Shown here piece after piece: positions 1 through 9,370 of a stretch of DNA of 43,717 bases. Position 1 is the stretch's first letter. Every line of letters starts with the position of its first letter. The stretch spans positions 1 to 43,717 of the forward strand of contig JAADGO010000199.1 in the NCBI GenBank assembly GCA_013152355.1, written 5' to 3'. The notes beneath the pieces are model-generated. The model ran no database searches. It was not told the DNA's origin and was given only the letters and a program-made list of their open reading frames with translations. Origin of the DNA: Chlorobiota bacterium (GTDB lineage Bacteria; Bacteroidota; Bacteroidia; Bacteroidales; Prolixibacteraceae). The translations under genes and the position numbers were made by a program.

Positions 1-1673
1 CCATTGCTCAATGCTTCTTTAAACCCTTTTTCTACTGAAGGTATGTATTCTTTCGGGATATTGCCTCCCTTTACTTTATTTTCAAACACCAACCCTGAAG
101 TATAGTCTTCTACGGGTGCAATACGGACAATTATATCGGCGAACTTACCACGCCCCCCAGTTTGTTTTTTGAATACTTCGCGTAATTCAACTGGTTTGCT
201 TAATGCTTCTTTATAGGCTACCTGTGGTGCCCCCTGGTTACATTCGACTTTAAATTCACGCCTTAACCTGTCGATAAGTATTTCCAGGTGGAGCTCTCCC
301 ATTCCCCGGATTACGGTTTGCCCCGATTCGTCATCGGTATGAACCTGGAATGTAGGGTCTTCTTCAGCCAGTTTTGCCAAGCCGTTTGAAAGCTTGTCAA
401 GGTCTTTTTGTGATTTTGGCTCAACTGCGATCCCTATTACCGGCTCGGGGAAAATCATACTTTCCAGTTTGATCGGATGTTTTGAATCGCAAAGCGTGTC
501 GCCTGTACGTATATTTTTCAAACCCACGGCAGCACAAATATCCCCCGCTTCAATAACGTCTTTTGGGTTTTGCTTATTAGAATGCATTTGGTACAAACGT
601 GAGATACGTTCTTTTTTACCTGTACGTGAGTTGTATACTTGCGAACCTGCTTCGATTTTCCCGGAATAGACCCTCATATAACACAAACGGCCCACAAACG
701 GGTCGGTAGCAATTTTGAAAGCCAAAGCAGAAAAAGGTTCATCTACATCAGGTGTACGGATAATTTTGTTTTCCGTCCCCGGTTCATAACCTACGATCTT
801 GTCTTTATCAAGCGGGCTTGAAAGGAATGCACAAACGGCATCCAGCAAACGCTGAACTCCTTTATTCTTAAACGCTGAACCACACATCATCGGGATAATA
901 ACCCCTTCGATGGTTGCACGGCGGATAACCGAAAGCACTTCTTCTTTGGTAATAGAATCAGGGTCTTCGAAGTAGCGTTCAAGTAAATCATCGTCTAATT
1001 CGGCGGCCGATTCTACCAGTTTACCCCTCCATTCTTCTGCTTGCTCAATTAGTTCGGCAGGAATATCTTCCAATACATAGTTGGTACCCATGGTTTCATC
1101 ATCGTACCACCTTACTGCTTTCATTTCAATAAGGTCGATGACGCCTTCGAAAGTCTCTTCTGCACCAATAGGGATTTGAAGCGGTACCGGGTTCGCGCCT
1201 AGTTTTTCTTTGATGTCGTTATACACATTAAAAAAATCGGCACCCTGGCGGTCCATTTTGTTTACGAATGCAATACGAGGCACACTATATTTTTCGGCCT
1301 GCCTCCATACAGTTTCTGATTGAGCCTCGACACCGCCAACTGCGCAAAACAGCGCAACTGCACCGTCAAGTATCCTTAACGAACGTTCAACTTCAACAGT
1401 GAAGTCAACGTGCCCGGGGGTGTCTATTATATTTATTTTATGGTCAATACCTTTATATTCCCAAAAAGTAGTAGTAGCCGCAGATGTGATCGTAATCCCC
1501 CTCTCTTGCTCCTGTTCCATCCAATCCATTGTGGCAGCGCCATCGTGTACTTCTCCGATTCGATGAGTCAAACCGGTATAATACAGGATACGCTCCGTAA
1601 CGGTTGTTTTCCCCGCATCAATGTGTGCCATGATGCCTATATTCCTTGTATATCTCAGATCTTGCTTAGCCAT
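1..1673 (-). CDS. fusA: Elongation factor G, canonical copy (C-terminus outside window)
   Basis: Translation elongation factor G, the GTPase that drives ribosomal translocation. The reverse strand reads from an ATG at 1673 to the window edge without a stop, about 557 codons out of the usual 700 or so. The P-loop AHIDAGKTT, the switch I region ending RGITI, the switch II motif DTPGHVDF with its catalytic His, and NKMD are all intact, so this is the working housekeeping copy. It follows rpsG by 55 bases in the usual str-operon order rpsL-rpsG-fusA and is probably cotranscribed from the promoter upstream of rpsL. Its intact motifs are the reference for judging the divergent second EF-G at 15298-17459. 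Confidence 0.97.
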   Translation of the reverse strand, partial: MAKQDLRYTRNIGIMAHIDAGKTTVTERILYYTGLTHRIGEVHDGAATMDWMEQEQERGITITSAATTTFWEYKGIDHKINIIDTPGHVDFTVEVERSLRILDGAVALFCAVGGVEAQSETVWRQAEKYSVPRIAFVNKMDRQGADFFNVYNDIKEKLGANPVPLQIPIGAEETFEGVIDLIEMKAVRWYDDETMGTNYVLEDIPAELIEQAEEWRGKLVESAAELDDDLLERYFEDPDSITKEEVLSVIRRATIEGVIIPMMCGSAFKNKGVQRLLDAVCAFLSSPLDKDKIVGYEPGTENKIIRTPDVDEPFSALAFKIATDPFVGRLCYMRVYSGKIEAGSQVYNSRTGKKERISRLYQMHSNKQNPKDVIEAGDICAAVGLKNIRTGDTLCDSKHPIKLESMIFPEPVIGIAVEPKSQKDLDKLSNGLAKLAEEDPTFQVHTDDESGQTVIRGMGELHLEILIDRLRREFKVECNQGAPQVAYKEALSKPVELREVFKKQTGGRGKFADIIVRIAPVEDYTSGLVFENKVKGGNIPKEYIPSVEKGFKEALSN

Positions 1674-1728
1674 TACTAAAAAACTGTTTCTTTCCTCTTT
1701 TTGATATTGTAAATCAAATCTGCCTCAA

Positions 1729-2205
1729 TTAAAACCGGAAATGTGCGAAGGCACGGTTGGCTTCAGCCATACGGTGGGTGTCTTCTTTTTTCTTGAAAGC
1801 GCCACCCTCTTCGTTAAATGCCGCAACAATTTCTGCAGCAAGTTTATCGGACATTGACTTCCCTGACCTCTTGCGGGCAAAAGTTATCATATTTTTCATG
1901 CTTATAGCATTTTTCCTTTCAGGACGTATTTCCATAGGTACCTGAAAAGTAGCGCCACCAATCCTGCGGCTTTTGACCTCTACCATCGGAGTAATTTTCT
2001 CCAGGGCTTTTTTCCATACTTCAAGCGGAGGAAGCTCATTGTCTTTCATCCTTTTTTCAACCAGGTCGAGCGAGTCATAAAATATAGTATATGCTACTGA
2101 TTTTTTCCCATCCAACATGAGGTTGTTTACAAATACTGTTACCAGGGTGTCTCCAAATTTCGGATCCGGTAACAAATGCCTCTTCTTTGGTTTCGATTTC
2201 CTCAT
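1729..2205 (-). CDS. rpsG: 30S ribosomal protein S7
   Basis: Primary 16S rRNA-binding protein that nucleates assembly of the 30S head. The 158-residue product has the normal S7 length and order: a basic N-terminus (MRKSKPKKR), the conserved [15 protein letters not shown] segment, [11 protein letters not shown], and a C-terminus ending FAHFRF. It lies between rpsL and fusA in a single-direction str operon. The ATG at 2205 matches the family N-terminus. In enterobacteria S7 represses its own operon by binding the S12-S7 spacer; here that spacer is about 120 bases. Confidence 0.97.
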   Translation of the reverse strand: MRKSKPKKRHLLPDPKFGDTLVTVFVNNLMLDGKKSVAYTIFYDSLDLVEKRMKDNELPPLEVWKKALEKITPMVEVKSRRIGGATFQVPMEIRPERKNAISMKNMITFARKRSGKSMSDKLAAEIVAAFNEEGGAFKKKEDTHRMAEANRAFAHFRF

Positions 2206-2325
2206 TTTATGTTTTCTTAGTGTTATTTGAATTGGTTGCCCGTTGGGCCTTCAGATCATCCCCGGAAGACGTGGGGAGTTATTTACTCAACCAAACCACT
2301 ACACAAATAACCAGTTATTAATTTT
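2206..2325 (-). promoter_or_regulatory. rpsL-rpsG intercistronic spacer, possible S7 feedback site
   Basis: This 120-base spacer is longer than the other spacer in the operon (55 bases). On the coding strand it can form a GCCC-AAC-GGGC hairpin near 2240-2260. In E. coli the equivalent spacer is the translational operator for S7. That this one has the same role is inference; no S7 consensus was identified. Confidence 0.3.
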
Positions 2326-2700
2326 TTATTTCTTTGGCATTTTAGTGCCATATTTCGAACGACGTTGCAAACGCCCTTCAACACCTGCTGTGTCAAGAGC
2401 CCCACGAATTAAGTGGTAACGTACCCCGGGAAGGTCTTTTACCCTTCCACCACGTACAAGCACTATTGAGTGCTCCTGCAGGTTGTGCCCCTCTCCGGGT
2501 ATATAAGCATTTATTTCTTTACCGTTTGTCAACCTCACCCTGGCTACTTTACGCATTGCAGAATTTGGTTTTTTCGGAGTGGTTGTATACACACGGATAC
2601 ACACGCCACGGCGTTGTGGGCATGAGTCTAATGCAGGAGATTTACTCTTTTCTGCCTTTGTTTGTCTTCCTTTTCTAACTAATTGTTGAATAGTTGGCAT
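2326..2700 (-). CDS. rpsL: 30S ribosomal protein S12
   Basis: Decoding-centre ribosomal protein. The 124-residue product carries the hallmark segments [23 protein letters not shown] and [14 protein letters not shown]. The lysine in TPKKPNS (residue 43) and the one in RVKDLPG, where substitutions give streptomycin resistance in other bacteria, are both wild type. The ATG at 2700 gives the standard start [12 protein letters not shown]. It is the first gene of the str operon and is followed by rpsG and fusA on the same strand. Confidence 0.98.
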   Translation of the reverse strand: MPTIQQLVRKGRQTKAEKSKSPALDSCPQRRGVCIRVYTTTPKKPNSAMRKVARVRLTNGKEINAYIPGEGHNLQEHSIVLVRGGRVKDLPGVRYHLIRGALDTAGVEGRLQRRSKYGTKMPKK

Positions 2701-2746
2701 AAATACCTGTTTTTCTTATTAAAATAATGTTTAAAAAAACGGACTG

Positions 2747-2776
2747 CAAAAGTATCCTATTTTTTCATAATAACAA
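2747..2776 (-). promoter_or_regulatory. Bacteroidota-type promoter for the str operon
   Basis: On the reverse strand a -33 TTG (2774-2776) is followed after 19 bases by TACTTTTG (2747-2754), a perfect match to the Bacteroidota -7 consensus TAnnTTTG. It lies about 47 bases upstream of rpsL. A second TACTTTTG at 2821-2828 lacks an obvious -33 box and could be a weaker upstream promoter. Confidence 0.65.
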
Positions 2777-2870
2777 TGAATTTCAGTCCTATTTTCATAA
2801 TGTCTCTAAAATTCGGCAGGCAAAAGTACTAATTTTCAGAAAAGAAAAATAAAATAATGAAAATAAATTC

Positions 2871-2910
2871 AAAAAAAGAATCCCGAAGGGAAAAAAAGAA
2901 TCCCGAAGGG
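2871..2910. repeat. Exact 20-bp tandem duplication with TCCCGAAGGGA hairpins
   Basis: The 20-mer AAAAAAAGAATCCCGAAGGG occurs twice back to back (2871-2890 and 2891-2910). Each unit can form a small CCC-GAA-GGG hairpin. It lies upstream of the str promoter in the spacer 2701-3004, which otherwise holds only the promoter and the heptad repeat next to the HlyD stop. Confidence 0.75.
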
Positions 2911-2975
2911 ATACAATATTAGAGGGCTCCATTTTAAATAAGCAACTTCAGGCACTTAACCTCAGGTATGTTTTG

Positions 2976-3003
2976 TAGCTTGTGGCTTGTGGCTTGTAGC
3001 TTT
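2976..3003. repeat. Four tandem 7-bp units (TRGCTTK)
   Basis: TAGCTTG, TGGCTTG, TGGCTTG and TAGCTTT run in tandem and end one base before the stop codon of the HlyD-family gene. Short heptad repeats of this kind can vary in copy number. No function is evident. Confidence 0.7.
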
Positions 3004-3004
3004 T

Positions 3005-4315
3005 CTATTCTTTCATAAGCCTCTCTTTCCAAAGGGCCTTTAAGGGGTTGAAGAAACGTTGGATGAGCCTCAATTCTTCGGTTACAATTTCGGCGTTGCC
3101 TACAATCTGGTTTTGTAGTTTAAGAGTATACCCGTAATTGGTAACCAATCCGTTTGGGAAGCCTATCTCAACCATATAGAAGTTATTTTCAGGCACTAAC
3201 GAAATATTTTTCACAATCCCTTTCACCATGCCGTATTCCATGTACGGGTAATTATCGAATTTTATGTTTACCCTCAATCCTGGTTTCACTTTCCCTGAGC
3301 CACGGATGGGTAGCTTAACCCTTCCAACCAGTTCGCCGGCATCATCGGGGATGATGGTCAGCACCCTGTCGCCCTCTTTCACATTCTGGTTTTCGCTCCA
3401 GAACTTATTAAATGTAACAGTACCGTCAATTGGTGCTTTCAGCACATAACTGAGTTCCCAGTGGCTTATTGCCCCGGACAGGTTAATGTATGCCTGGTTT
3501 AAATTCAGCTCCAACCTGGTTTTCTTATCCTGGTGGTTTTTCTGGTTTTCAATAATTTTTTGGTCTAATCCGATAATACCCATTTGTATCTTAGCCAAAG
3601 AAGTGCGCACCTCTTCAAACTCCCTCTTTTTCAACAGCATTTCCGATTTTGATTTTTCATAGTCGAACAAGGAAATAACACCACTGGCAAACAGCGTGGA
3701 ATCACGTTTTGTTTTGTTAATAGTTAACTGATAATCGTTTTCCATGATCCCCCGTTGTACCCATAGCCGGTCATAATATATTTTCGACATGTTTCTTTGT
3801 TCCTCCAGCGACTTGTTCAACCTGGGGTAATAATCCAGGTTAAGGAAACTGGAGTAATCGTTGTATGCTTTTATGAATTGGGAATATTCATCCTGGATGG
3901 AGCCCAGTTGCAGGTACTTGTTGAATTCGACCTGCTTGCCCCGGTTAAAATCAATCAGGAATTTTTCAAAGAGCCCCACCTGTTTTTTTAATTCAAGTAC
4001 ATCGTCATAATTGGCAGGGTTTTCAATAAGGGCGATAATTGCCCCTTTTTTAACTTTCTGGTTGTCGACAACCAGCAGTTTTTCTATTTTACCCGAAGCC
4101 CTTGCAACTATTGTTGCAGGAGGCCTTTCGGTAGTGACCTCAATTTTTGAATAAATAATATCGGGGTACTGGAAAACCCAACTGCCAATAAAGATTAAAA
4201 GGAAGACGACAAAAACAGCCAATACCCCATAGCGGATGATCCGGGACGGAATACTGCCAAGTATATCTTGTACTTCGTTGCTTCTTATTTCTATGTGTTT
4301 TCCTTTCTTATTCAT
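3005..4315 (-). CDS. HlyD-family periplasmic adaptor (membrane fusion protein)
   Basis: Adaptor that links an inner-membrane ABC exporter to an outer-membrane channel in type I secretion. After a short basic N-terminus there is one membrane segment (GVLAVFVVFLLIFIGSWVF), then the first lipoyl half (IEKLLVVDNQKVKKG), a long coiled-coil-prone region rich in K/E/L/Q, the second lipoyl half (KAPIDGTVTF) and a beta-barrel domain. The open frame extends to a TTG at 4330, but the ATG at 4315 (MNKKGKHIEIRSNEV) is the more credible start. It lies 85 bases downstream of the C39 ABC transporter, so the two probably form one export unit. No outer-membrane TolC-like gene is nearby. Confidence 0.88.
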   Translation of the reverse strand: MNKKGKHIEIRSNEVQDILGSIPSRIIRYGVLAVFVVFLLIFIGSWVFQYPDIIYSKIEVTTERPPATIVARASGKIEKLLVVDNQKVKKGAIIALIENPANYDDVLELKKQVGLFEKFLIDFNRGKQVEFNKYLQLGSIQDEYSQFIKAYNDYSSFLNLDYYPRLNKSLEEQRNMSKIYYDRLWVQRGIMENDYQLTINKTKRDSTLFASGVISLFDYEKSKSEMLLKKREFEEVRTSLAKIQMGIIGLDQKIIENQKNHQDKKTRLELNLNQAYINLSGAISHWELSYVLKAPIDGTVTFNKFWSENQNVKEGDRVLTIIPDDAGELVGRVKLPIRGSGKVKPGLRVNIKFDNYPYMEYGMVKGIVKNISLVPENNFYMVEIGFPNGLVTNYGYTLKLQNQIVGNAEIVTEELRLIQRFFNPLKALWKERLMKE

Positions 4316-4400
4316 AACTTTGGAATACAAATGCCCCGGATGTTATATATATTATCACTTATATGTCTTTTAACCTAAAGGTTTAATTTATAATTAATGC

Positions 4401-6590
4401 CTACCCCCCCAGTTCCAGCTGGTCTTTTACCAGATGATAATATTTCCCTTTCAATTTAATTAATTCATCGTGTTTGCCTTTTTCAACTATTTCGCCTTTA
4501 TCAATTACAACAATCTGATTGGCATTTTTAACGGTGCTTAGCCTGTGTGCCACTACAATTGTTGTTTTTCCTTTTGTAAACTCCCCGAGGTTTTTCATAA
4601 TTGCCTTTTCATTGTTGGCATCCAAAGCGTTTGTTGCCTCATCGAAAAAGAGGAAGTCGGGGTTTTTATAAATAGCGCGTGCTATCAGTATCCGTTGTTT
4701 CTGCCCCTGGCTAAGCCCCACACCTTCCGGCCCTATTTTTGTATTGTAACCCAGTGGCAGCGATTCGACAAAATCCTGGATGTTTGCCATCTGAACAGCA
4801 TTTAACAACCTTTCCTTATCTATGTTTTCGCTACTAACAGTAATATTTTTTGCGATTGAATCGGAAAATATATACCCGTCCTGCAAAACTACGCCACATT
4901 TCTGCCTCCATACCTTCTGCGAAAAGTTTTGCAGGCGTATCCCCCCTACCTTGACCTCGCCTTCAACCGGGTTGTAAAACCCAAGGAGTAACTTCACCAG
5001 TGTGGTTTTCCCACTGCCGCTTACCCCAACTATTGCGGTTGTCTCATTTGCCTGGATTTCCAGGTTGATATTATTTAAAACTTTTGGCGAACGTGGCCCT
5101 TCGTACTGGAATGTCAGGTTTGAAATCGAAATTGAATGGTTTTCGGGAAGGATGGTTGCTTTGTCTTCGCCAAACTTCTCCTCATCTTCTTTTTCGTGGA
5201 TCTCGCCCAGCCTTTCGAGGCTTATTTTGGCATCCTGGGCACTGTGCATAAACCTGACCAACTGTTTTAAGGGAGTATTTAGCTGCCCGATTATGTACAT
5301 TATCGCCAGCATCATACCCAGTGTAATGCCTCCGCTAATGACAGATGTTGCTGCAATAATGGTAATAAAAACATTTTTTGTTTCGTTTATAAATACCGAA
5401 CCTGCATCCTGGTACTGTTCCAGTGCCAGGCTTTTTACATTAACCCTGAATAAGCGTGCCTGTATCCGTTCCCACTCCCACCGCTTTTCTTTTTCATAAT
5501 TATTTAGCTTTATTTCCTGCATCCCATGAATAAGCTGAACTATCTTGCTTTGATTGTCAGATAGTTGTGCAAACCGTTTAAAATCGAGCTGGCGGCGTTT
5601 ATTCATAAACAGGTAAACCCAAAGGAAGTACAGGACTGAGCCTATTATGAAGATCAAAAATATTTTTACACTGTAAATAATCAGGACGATTGAAAAAATA
5701 ACTAAGCTGAAGGTTGAAAAAAGGATACTGATCGACTCGGCTGTCAGGAATCGTTCTACCCGGCGGTGGTCGTCAATACGTTGCATTATATCCCCCACCA
5801 TCTTAGTATCAAAGAAACCCAATGGCAGTTTCATCAGCTTGGCCAGGAAATCGGAAATAATAGAAATATTAATCCTTGTACTAATATGAAGCAATATCCA
5901 TGAACGGATGAACTCAACTGACATCCTACTAATAATAAGGACTAACTGGGCTATTAAAACCAGGTGGATAAAACTTACATCCTGGTTGTTTATTCCAATA
6001 TCAACAATACTCTGTGTTAAAAACGGGAGGATCAACTGGATGATACTTCCCAATAAAAACCCCAGCAGGAGCTGCACAGTAAGTTTCCTGTAGGGCCTCA
6101 TATAGTTGAACAAAAACCGGAACCCCGTACGGTTTACCTCCTCATCTTCTGCTTTGTAAAATTCGGGAGTAGGCTGCAATAAAAGGCAAATCCCTTTTTG
6201 CTCGCCATCGGTAACAGTTGCCAGCCAGTGTTCTTTAAATTCCGGTTCGGTATAGGTTATTTTCCCAAATGCGGGGTCTGAAACGAATACTTTGCCTTTC
6301 TTAATTTGGTAAACTACTACAAAATGCTCTTGGTCCCAATGGACTATACATGGTAAAGGAGCCTGTGTTTTCAATTGTTCAAAAGTGGTGCGGATTCCCA
6401 TCGTGCGGAAGCCAATTGATTCGGCGGCATCGCTAATACCCAGGAGTGAAACCCCTTCGCGGGTAATAAATGAGCGGGCACGGAGGTCTTCAAGGGTAAA
6501 GTTCTTGCCGTAGTATTTAGCAACCATCCTGATGCAGGTCGGGCCGCAATCCATAGCATCGTGTTGTTGGAAACTCGGAAACTTTATCAT
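4401..6590 (-). CDS. Peptidase-C39 ABC transporter (cleaves and exports double-Gly leader peptides)
   Basis: A 729-residue bacteriocin/peptide exporter with three modules. Residues 1 to about 130 form a C39 cysteine protease with catalytic Cys15 (HDAMDCGPTC), His89 (HFVVV) and Asp105 (VSDPAFG). About 155-440 is a six-helix ABC membrane domain. About 480-729 is the ATPase with Walker A GVSGSGKTT, signature LSQGQKQR, Walker B FLFFDEATNALD and H-loop AHRLS. C39 exporters remove a leader ending in GG while exporting the peptide. The HlyD gene follows directly. No peptide gene with a Gly-Gly leader was found next to it, so the substrate is unknown. The protease triad is intact, so processing activity is expected. 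Confidence 0.93.
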   Translation of the reverse strand: MIKFPSFQQHDAMDCGPTCIRMVAKYYGKNFTLEDLRARSFITREGVSLLGISDAAESIGFRTMGIRTTFEQLKTQAPLPCIVHWDQEHFVVVYQIKKGKVFVSDPAFGKITYTEPEFKEHWLATVTDGEQKGICLLLQPTPEFYKAEDEEVNRTGFRFLFNYMRPYRKLTVQLLLGFLLGSIIQLILPFLTQSIVDIGINNQDVSFIHLVLIAQLVLIISRMSVEFIRSWILLHISTRINISIISDFLAKLMKLPLGFFDTKMVGDIMQRIDDHRRVERFLTAESISILFSTFSLVIFSIVLIIYSVKIFLIFIIGSVLYFLWVYLFMNKRRQLDFKRFAQLSDNQSKIVQLIHGMQEIKLNNYEKEKRWEWERIQARLFRVNVKSLALEQYQDAGSVFINETKNVFITIIAATSVISGGITLGMMLAIMYIIGQLNTPLKQLVRFMHSAQDAKISLERLGEIHEKEDEEKFGEDKATILPENHSISISNLTFQYEGPRSPKVLNNINLEIQANETTAIVGVSGSGKTTLVKLLLGFYNPVEGEVKVGGIRLQNFSQKVWRQKCGVVLQDGYIFSDSIAKNITVSSENIDKERLLNAVQMANIQDFVESLPLGYNTKIGPEGVGLSQGQKQRILIARAIYKNPDFLFFDEATNALDANNEKAIMKNLGEFTKGKTTIVVAHRLSTVKNANQIVVIDKGEIVEKGKHDELIKLKGKYYHLVKDQLELGG

Positions 6591-6689
6591 AAAAAGGCTT
6601 TCGTTTCAAACAAAAATAACAAGATACATTTATTTTATTCCAATTCCCCAATAAGTTTTTATCACATTCTTATAAACATATTTTATTTA

Positions 6690-6846
6690 GTCTCTGCAAG
6701 AAAACTCTGCAAAATCAGAAATGTTTCTTTTGGCGATATTTTTATTTTTCTCAATTCACTGATGCTCAGGCATCACTTCTCCAAAAAGTAAAAATCTCAT
6801 CCCAAATAATTCATTTCATAAAATTCGACAGTTTTCTTGCAGAGAC
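6690..6846. mobile_element. MITE-like palindromic element, family A copy 1
   Basis: A 157-bp element bounded by perfect 17-bp inverted termini, GTCTCTGCAAGAAAACT on the left and its complement on the right, flanked on both sides by TA. The whole sequence folds as one long imperfect hairpin with TGATGC-TCAG-GCATCA at its tip. A near-identical copy lies at 26585-26751. It has no coding capacity. It fills most of the gap 6591-6895 between the C39 transporter and cobA; nothing else is seen there. TA flanks suggest mobilisation by an IS630/Tc1-type transposase, which is inference. Confidence 0.8.
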
Positions 6847-6895
6847 TATTTAATAAGAAACTAATACTTCCTCACCCCATTTAACCGGCATGTCT

Positions 6896-7642
6896 CTAAA
6901 TTTCCGATTTCTTGATCCTTTCGGCATGTTCCCCGATAATTATTATTGCCGGCATAGCTGGCTGGTTTTCTTCTAAACAAGTACTGGTACTGCCCAGCAG
7001 TGTTTCAAATGTGGCCTGCCCGGGTTGGGAGATTTTACTTAAAATATGGACGGGTATTTTTTTATTTACCCCCATCCCTATTAATTTTTCTGATAAGTTG
7101 GGCAGGTTGGCTAAGCCCATATACAGAATTACCGGAGAGCCTGTTTTTAAAACCTGCGAAACTATTTCAATGTCTTTGAAAGTCCCATCGTGGCTATGCC
7201 CGGTATAAAGAAGGGACAGGCTGTTTTTACCCCTTTCGGTGACCGGGATGCCAAACAGCGAAGCAGCAGCCAACCCGGCTGTAACCCCCGGGATTATTTC
7301 GTAGTTTAAATGGTGCTCTTCACAAAACCTTATCTCTTCAGCTCCCCGCCCAAATACCATTGGGTCGCCTGCTTTCAGCCGCACTACTTTTTTGTTTTGT
7401 TGTGCCAACTCCAGTATCATCCTGTGTATCTCGGTTTGCCTTTGTTCCTGCTTTTGCCCGTCTTTGTACAATTTCCCCACGTATGTTTTAGTTGCACTTT
7501 TCTTAGTGTTTACCAGTATTTCTTCCCCTAAAAGGGCATCGTACAAAATAGCGTCTGCTTCCTGCAACCGCTCCGATGCTTTTACTGTTAACAGTCCGGG
7601 GTCGCCAGGGCCAGCCCCTATAATTGAGATTAAGTGGCTCAT
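6896..7642 (-). CDS. cobA: Uroporphyrinogen-III C-methyltransferase
   Basis: SAM-dependent methylation of uroporphyrinogen III at C2 and C7 to precorrin-2, the first committed step to siroheme. The 248-residue protein has the family landmarks GAGPGDPGLLTVKA at the N-terminus, VRLKAGDPMVFGRGAEE, IIPGVTAG and the TGHS segment. The length fits a stand-alone CobA/SumT rather than the fused CysG. It is the last gene of a reverse-strand run starting at DUF2061, together with the precorrin-2 dehydrogenase that catalyses the next steps. Siroheme is needed by the sulfite reductase encoded at 32003-34336. Confidence 0.95.
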   Translation of the reverse strand: MSHLISIIGAGPGDPGLLTVKASERLQEADAILYDALLGEEILVNTKKSATKTYVGKLYKDGQKQEQRQTEIHRMILELAQQNKKVVRLKAGDPMVFGRGAEEIRFCEEHHLNYEIIPGVTAGLAAASLFGIPVTERGKNSLSLLYTGHSHDGTFKDIEIVSQVLKTGSPVILYMGLANLPNLSEKLIGMGVNKKIPVHILSKISQPGQATFETLLGSTSTCLEENQPAMPAIIIIGEHAERIKKSEI

Positions 7643-7708
7643 TTTGATGTTTTATATTTGTTTTGCTACACTACACACTTTATTATCATTGTAGAATACT
7701 GGTTACCC

Positions 7709-8551
7709 CTACTGCCCATTCCCAATTTCCCTCAAATAATCCATCGGGGTGCTGTATTTAAACCTGTAATCCAGGAGCTTTACCAGTTTGCTGCTGTCTA
7801 CAATTTTATAATTCCCATCCTGTGCTTTGAAATCGGGGAGGGGTTTGCCCGAAACCTTTGCCGCATATTCGTAAAAATCTTTTTTAGCAGGGTGTTCGGG
7901 GCAACAGGCATTGAATACTTCGCCCCAGGCATTTTTTTCAATTATCGTTTTAATAATCCCTATACAATCGTCCTGGTGGATAAGGTTTAACGGGTTTCCA
8001 CCATCTACCGGGTTTGTCTTCCTACTTAGAAAACGGGAGGGGTTGCGGCCGGCACCAATTAACCCGCCAAACCGTAAAACAGTGGTTTTGGTATTTGCAT
8101 TGTCGCGAAAAAGCCTTTCCACCTTCAACAATGCTTCCCCGCTTGCCTTCCCGGGGTTTATGGCATCTTCTTCTTTTACAATCTTGTTTTTTTCGGGGTA
8201 AACCGATGTGGACGAAATAAACAGTACTTTTTGTACTTTTTCGACCCCATGTTTTATAATGAATGGTATGATTTGTTTTAACTGATTGGGGTAAACATCT
8301 TCGATATTTTCTATTCGTTTGGGCGGGATTGAAACGACCAGGATACCTGTTTCAAAAAAATCTTCATCTTCAATAAAAATACTTTCCGGGTTTAAATTGA
8401 TTGTAAAAGGAATTATCCCAGCTACCTTAAGCCCCTTTTTTTTTGAAACAGAGGCAACAGAGCCTTTTACCCTGCAACCGCTTTTCAGGAGTGCCTTTCC
8501 TAAAGGGACTCCAAGCCATCCACACCCCAGTATTGAAATTGTTTTTGCCAT
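7709..8551 (-). CDS. SDR/NAD-epimerase-like protein (YeeZ type)
   Basis: A 280-residue Rossmann-fold protein with an N-terminal nucleotide motif (ILGCGWLGVPLGKALL) and a later segment LFISSTSVYPE typical of extended short-chain dehydrogenases; RFGGLIGAGRNP resembles the substrate-loop region of that family. The canonical YxxxK pair is not clear, so catalytic activity is uncertain. It sits between the precorrin-2 dehydrogenase and cobA in the siroheme operon, which suggests a link to that pathway or to sulfur assimilation, but no specific substrate can be assigned. Confidence 0.75.
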   Translation of the reverse strand: MAKTISILGCGWLGVPLGKALLKSGCRVKGSVASVSKKKGLKVAGIIPFTINLNPESIFIEDEDFFETGILVVSIPPKRIENIEDVYPNQLKQIIPFIIKHGVEKVQKVLFISSTSVYPEKNKIVKEEDAINPGKASGEALLKVERLFRDNANTKTTVLRFGGLIGAGRNPSRFLSRKTNPVDGGNPLNLIHQDDCIGIIKTIIEKNAWGEVFNACCPEHPAKKDFYEYAAKVSGKPLPDFKAQDGNYKIVDSSKLVKLLDYRFKYSTPMDYLREIGNGQ

Positions 8552-8656
8552 CAGGTTTAAACGAATTAGAAAATAAACATGTTAAAAAAGGCCTCTGAAA
8601 TTTCACGTAAAGGTCGTGAAACAAATACAAAAAATGCAAAGAGTTACTCGCAGTTT

Positions 8657-9109
8657 CTAATAGAACTCGGGTTGCAAATAATTTTTAATTATATCCCTCA
8701 CCCGTATTGATTCAGAAACATCCCTGCCATTCGAGCTGACTGCCACCGTCACTTGTCCGTATTGAAATATTGCGGGCGATATAAACTGGCACATCCCTGG
8801 TTGGTCGTGTATATTAACCAGTACCCCCGATTCTCTGGCATCTTTAACAATCTGCTTATCCACCTCTTTGTCGTTGGTGCACGAATAAACCATTAAGCAA
8901 CCTTGCAGGTCGTTTTTATCGTACTCTTTTTCGCGATACTCCACACCACTCCTCTTGATCTCATCGCAAACAGTTAATGCAACCACCTTTATTTCGGCAT
9001 TAAACTGCTTTAGTAGTTCAAGTTTCTTAAAAGCACTCTGCCCTCCTCCGACAATCAATATTTTTTGCCCGGATATTTCAATTGAAATTGGTAAAAAGGA
9101 TTTCTTCAT
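8657..9109 (-). CDS. Precorrin-2 dehydrogenase / sirohydrochlorin ferrochelatase-like (CysG N-terminal domain)
   Basis: The 150-residue product corresponds to the N-terminal half of CysG and to Met8/SirC: it oxidises precorrin-2 with NAD+ and, in bifunctional members, inserts iron to give siroheme. The Rossmann motif VGGGQSAFKKLELL is near the N-terminus, followed by NIHDQPGMCQFISPAI and a VAVSSNGRDVSESIR segment typical of the family. At this length it lacks the extra C-terminal region of CysG-type enzymes. A separate chelatase is not seen in the window, so it may carry out both steps or rely on one encoded elsewhere. It lies 12 bases downstream of the DUF2061 gene. Confidence 0.9.
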   Translation of the reverse strand: MKKSFLPISIEISGQKILIVGGGQSAFKKLELLKQFNAEIKVVALTVCDEIKRSGVEYREKEYDKNDLQGCLMVYSCTNDKEVDKQIVKDARESGVLVNIHDQPGMCQFISPAIFQYGQVTVAVSSNGRDVSESIRVRDIIKNYLQPEFY

Positions 9110-9121
9110 TTTTTATAGTTT

Positions 9122-9358
9122 TTAAATTTCATATTCTATAGGCGATGTTTCGGTCTTCCCGAACTTAATCCGGTTCCATGCTCTTTCATGCAGGAAATAA
9201 AGCAGCATTTTCGTAAAAAACTCCACCCCTCCGATGGCTATTGCAAAATTTAACTGCCCAATTACCAGCCAGGCAATAAGAATCGTGTCAATTGTACCAA
9301 TAGTCCTCCATGAGATACTTTTGACTAGGCTCCTGTAAGATTTTTCTTTCATATTCAT
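9122..9358 (-). CDS. DUF2061 small membrane protein
   Basis: A 78-residue protein with the DUF2061 pattern: SLVKSISWRTIGTIDTILIAW at the N-terminus, then FAIAIGGVEFFTKMLLYFLHERAWN. Two hydrophobic segments (about residues 22-36 and 40-58) suggest a small inner-membrane protein. DUF2061 genes recur next to sulfate-assimilation genes, but their biochemical role is not known to me. It is the first structural gene after the Cys-rich leader and its terminator, so it would be the first gene under attenuation control. A start at 9358 is assumed; an in-frame ATG at 9352 is also possible. Confidence 0.85.
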   Translation of the reverse strand: MNMKEKSYRSLVKSISWRTIGTIDTILIAWLVIGQLNFAIAIGGVEFFTKMLLYFLHERAWNRIKFGKTETSPIEYEI

Positions 9359-9370
9359 ATTTTTTTAACC

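Noticed and set aside
394-821. Forward ORFs of 91 and 60 codons at the left edge
   Set aside because: They are antisense to fusA, whose reading frame is continuous and strongly conserved through this stretch.
2871-2910. Short direct repeats as a CRISPR array
   Set aside because: Two adjacent 20-bp units without spacers and no cas genes in the window.
6591-6895. Search for a double-Gly precursor peptide next to the C39 exporter
   Set aside because: The gap is filled by a MITE; no short ORF with a leader ending in Gly-Gly is present on either strand.
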